Assembly (NCBI GenBank): GCA_033032865.1
Contig: JAWHQI010000328.1
Coordinates: 930,001 to 994,000, forward strand
Direction: 5' to 3'
DNA from: Dactylorhiza incarnata
Lineage: Eukaryota; Streptophyta; Magnoliopsida; Asparagales; Orchidaceae
Length of the DNA: 64,000 nucleotides
In this document: piece by piece, positions 62,067 to 64,000 of the stretch
Position numbering within the stretch: position 1 is the first letter of the stretch
Layout of the letters: each line of letters begins with the position of its first letter
Program-made: the position numbers and the translations under genes
The notes under the pieces: generated by a model
Seen by the model: only the letters and a program-made list of their open reading frames with translations
What the model was told of the DNA's origin: nothing
Database searches by the model: none

Positions 62067-63916
62067 TGTTGTGGAACGCTTAGGGCTCGTGGTAGACCGG
62101 TTCACTTGAACCACCTTAGCTCGTGAGCGAACTAAGCGCGCAAACAGTCAATTAGAGATTTGCTGAGTACACAGGGACTTTTTAACGTGGAAAACCCGGA
62201 AAGGGTAAAATACCACGCGGTCGGAGCTGTGCCGACCAAACTTCACTATCTTCTGGGGGTTACAATTTGGAAACTAGAACTTGAGTGCGACAGGCCGCTG
62301 CTCGTTACGATATTTGGAGAGAGAGAGAACGAGCTCCGAGGGTGACAGGCCACCTCTCGGAAAAACTAAGTCTTTTTCCCTTCTGAGAATGCTAGTCGCC
62401 TTTCGGAAGTGAGACGGCTAGTCGCTTTTTCCTTCTGAGAATGCTAGTTGCCTTTCGGAAGTGAGAAGGCTAGTCACCTTTTTCTTCTGAGAATGCTAGT
62501 CGCCTTTCGGAAGTGAGAAGGCTAGTCGCCTTTTTCTTCTGAGAATGCTAGTCGCCTTTCGGAAGTGAGACGGCTAGTCGCCTTTTCCTTCTGAGAATGC
62601 TAGTTGCCTTTCGGAAGTGAGAAGGCTAGTCTACTTTTTCTTCTGAGAATGCTAGTCGCCTTTCGGAAGTGAGAAGGCTAGTCGCCTTTTTCTTCTGAGA
62701 ATGCTAGTCGCCTTTCGGAAGTGAGAAGGCTAGTCGCTTTTTTCTTCTGAGAATACTAGTCGCCTTTTTTCTTCTGAGAATGCTAGTCGTCTTTCGGAAG
62801 TGAGAAGGCTAGTCGCCTTTCGGGATGATGAAGATCTTCAAGTCCACGAAGGAGATCTTCAAGCGCCGAAGGAGAATTCCGCAAAAGTCAGCAAGAAGCT
62901 CTCCCGGGTCCAGAAGTCAAGGTCCTCTCAAATGAAGCCTTGGGGCTCCTTTTATAGCTTTGGCCGGGGGCGACCCGGTAATTTTGTCGTCGGTAGTTTC
63001 CATAAATGCTCGGTGGACGAATCATATTCTCCGGTTCGGGGCCCTCGGATCGCCATTTTTCGTAAATGACCACCTTGCCCCTCGGGCAGCTCGGGCAGCT
63101 CGGGCAGTTCCGTTGGAGGCAAAAAAGGCGACTGACTGTTCCTGAAAAGTGAGAAGCCTGAAAGACAAAAAGTGAGAAGCCGGAAAGACAAAAAGTGAGA
63201 AGCCGGAAACCCAAAAAGTCAGAAGCCGGAAACCCAAAAAGTGAGAAAGCTTCCTGATCGCGCTCAGAAACGTTCTGAGCGCGTGCTAGCGCCGAAGTGC
63301 TCCAAGTGCGCAACGAACCACGGGGATGCCTCGGGCGGACGGCGGACGGGGAGTTGCCCCCCAAAGGGGGGACCGGGATCCTTTGGCGAGGAGAGGGCGT
63401 CGGACCGCACCCCGAGGAGGGGTGGGCGCGGATTGGCCGCACCCCCAAGGGGGGGGGGGGGGGGGGGGGGGTGCGGATTGGCCTCGCCCCCCAAGGGGGC
63501 GCGGCTTGGCTGCACCCCCCAAGGGGGGATGCGGCTTGGCCGCACCCCAAGGGGGGTGCGGCTTGGCCGCACCCCCCAAGGGGTGCGGCTTGGCCGCACC
63601 CCCCAAGGGGTGCGGCTTACCCGCACCCCAAGGGGGTGCGGCTTGGCCGCACCCCCCAAGGGGGGATGCGGCTTGGCCGCACCCCCCCCCCCCCCCCAAG
63701 GGGTGCGGCCGGGCCGCACCCCCTTGGGGGGGGGGGGGGGGGGGTGCGGCTGAGCCGCACCCCCCTGGGGGGTGCGACTTGGCCGGCCGCACCCCCAAGG
63801 GCGGTGCAGTCGGGGGGTGCAGCCTGCGTGCTACCGTGCTCTTTGACCGTCGACCCCTCCTCTCTTTTCCGGGGCTTTCTTCAGGTGCGTCCTAAGGTCT
63901 TTACGGGTGTACAACA
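62067..63916 (-). repeat. Element I 5' LTR
   Basis: 1850 bp, about 100 bp longer than the 3' LTR because of extra units in the 52-bp array (62381-62825) and longer G/C runs (63449-63470, 63681-63697, 63727-63744). The minus-strand TATAAAAG is at 62949-62956. Confidence 0.92.
62949..62956 (-). promoter_or_regulatory. TATA box of I 5' LTR
   Basis: Minus-strand TATAAAAG, downstream on that strand of the palindrome array and upstream of the 52-bp array. Confidence 0.6.
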
Positions 63917-63921
63917 ACATT

Positions 63922-64000
63922 AAATCACATTTTTATATATCTTAAAAATTAGAGAATATTAATTAAGGTATTTTTAAAGTGCCAATTTATTCATATTATC
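63922..64000. other. Unassigned AT-rich sequence right of element I
   Basis: Continues the stretch that ends at 53819 once I and one TSD copy are removed. No coding or repeat signal is seen in the 79 bp. Confidence 0.4.

Larger units (their letters stand above)
53825..63916 (-). mobile_element. Element I: near full-length Tat-like Gypsy element
   Basis: 10,092 bp, LTRs 53825-55572 (3') and 62067-63916 (5'), TSD ACATT at 53820-53824 and 63917-63921. PBS (minus) TTTGGCGCCGTCTGTGGG and purine tract GGTTTGGGGGGCTTA. Gag, protease, RT, RNase H and integrase lie in one reading frame on the minus strand, broken by four stops (60902, 60374, 59789, 57320). Gene order and the PBS fit the Tat lineage of plant Gypsy. 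After integrase there is a 1.1-kb non-coding part with tandem repeats. Confidence 0.93.

Overview
This window is repeat DNA from a flowering-plant nuclear genome. I find no host gene, tRNA, rRNA or CRISPR array. Nearly every base belongs to LTR retrotransposons inserted into one another. Evidence for a plant: plant Ty1/Copia and Ty3/Gypsy gag, protease, reverse transcriptase (RT), RNase H and integrase remnants; primer-binding sites (PBS) complementary to initiator-Met tRNA or Asp tRNA; purine tracts before the 3' LTRs; and 5-bp target-site duplications (TSDs). The exact species cannot be read from the sequence.

Layout, using my own letters. E (minus, Sirevirus-like Copia 3' half) runs from the left edge to about 18896. 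Its 3' LTR was hit by solo LTR C (123-8357, TSD CAAAG), and C was hit by D (999-7412, Athila-like, TSD ACGCG). E's env-like frame was hit by F (11099-18654, a relative of D, TSD GTCTT). At about 18896 E is joined to a broken minus-strand Gypsy element, H (18897 to about 51531). H was hit in its RT by G (19343-32429, non-coding, 4.9-kb LTRs, TSD AAAAA) and by B (32720-48504, Sirevirus-like, TSD ATCGA). B's 5' LTR was hit by A (33846-42617, Copia, TSD CAAGY), and A's RT was hit by J (36317-40156, minus, Copia, TSD CTCAA). H lies in the gag of a Copia remnant, K (about 51532-53611). I (53825-63916, minus, Tat-like Gypsy, TSD ACATT) is nearly full length. Only about 290 bp of AT-rich sequence (about 53612-53819 and 63922-64000) is left unassigned.

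None of the elements looks autonomous. I comes closest: gag, protease, RT, RNase H and integrase lie in one frame broken by four stops. A and J both lost the stretch from early gag to mid integrase. B kept gag but lost RT and integrase. D keeps only a zinc-knuckle ORF, and F keeps its C-terminal part plus an Athila ORF-1-like gene. G has no recognisable coding sequence. Any mobility would have needed proteins from elsewhere.

The most unusual signals are non-coding. (1) Almost every LTR family carries its own array of CpG-rich palindromes, and one heptamer, GCGGTCT, recurs in three unrelated elements (A, J, H). (2) B has a 233-nt near-perfect inverted repeat flanking the junction between its 5' LTR and PBS. 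(3) D and F each carry three spaced copies of a purine-tract motif, AAGTCTGGGGG. (4) F's ORF-1 protein ends in a SUMO-interaction-like tail.
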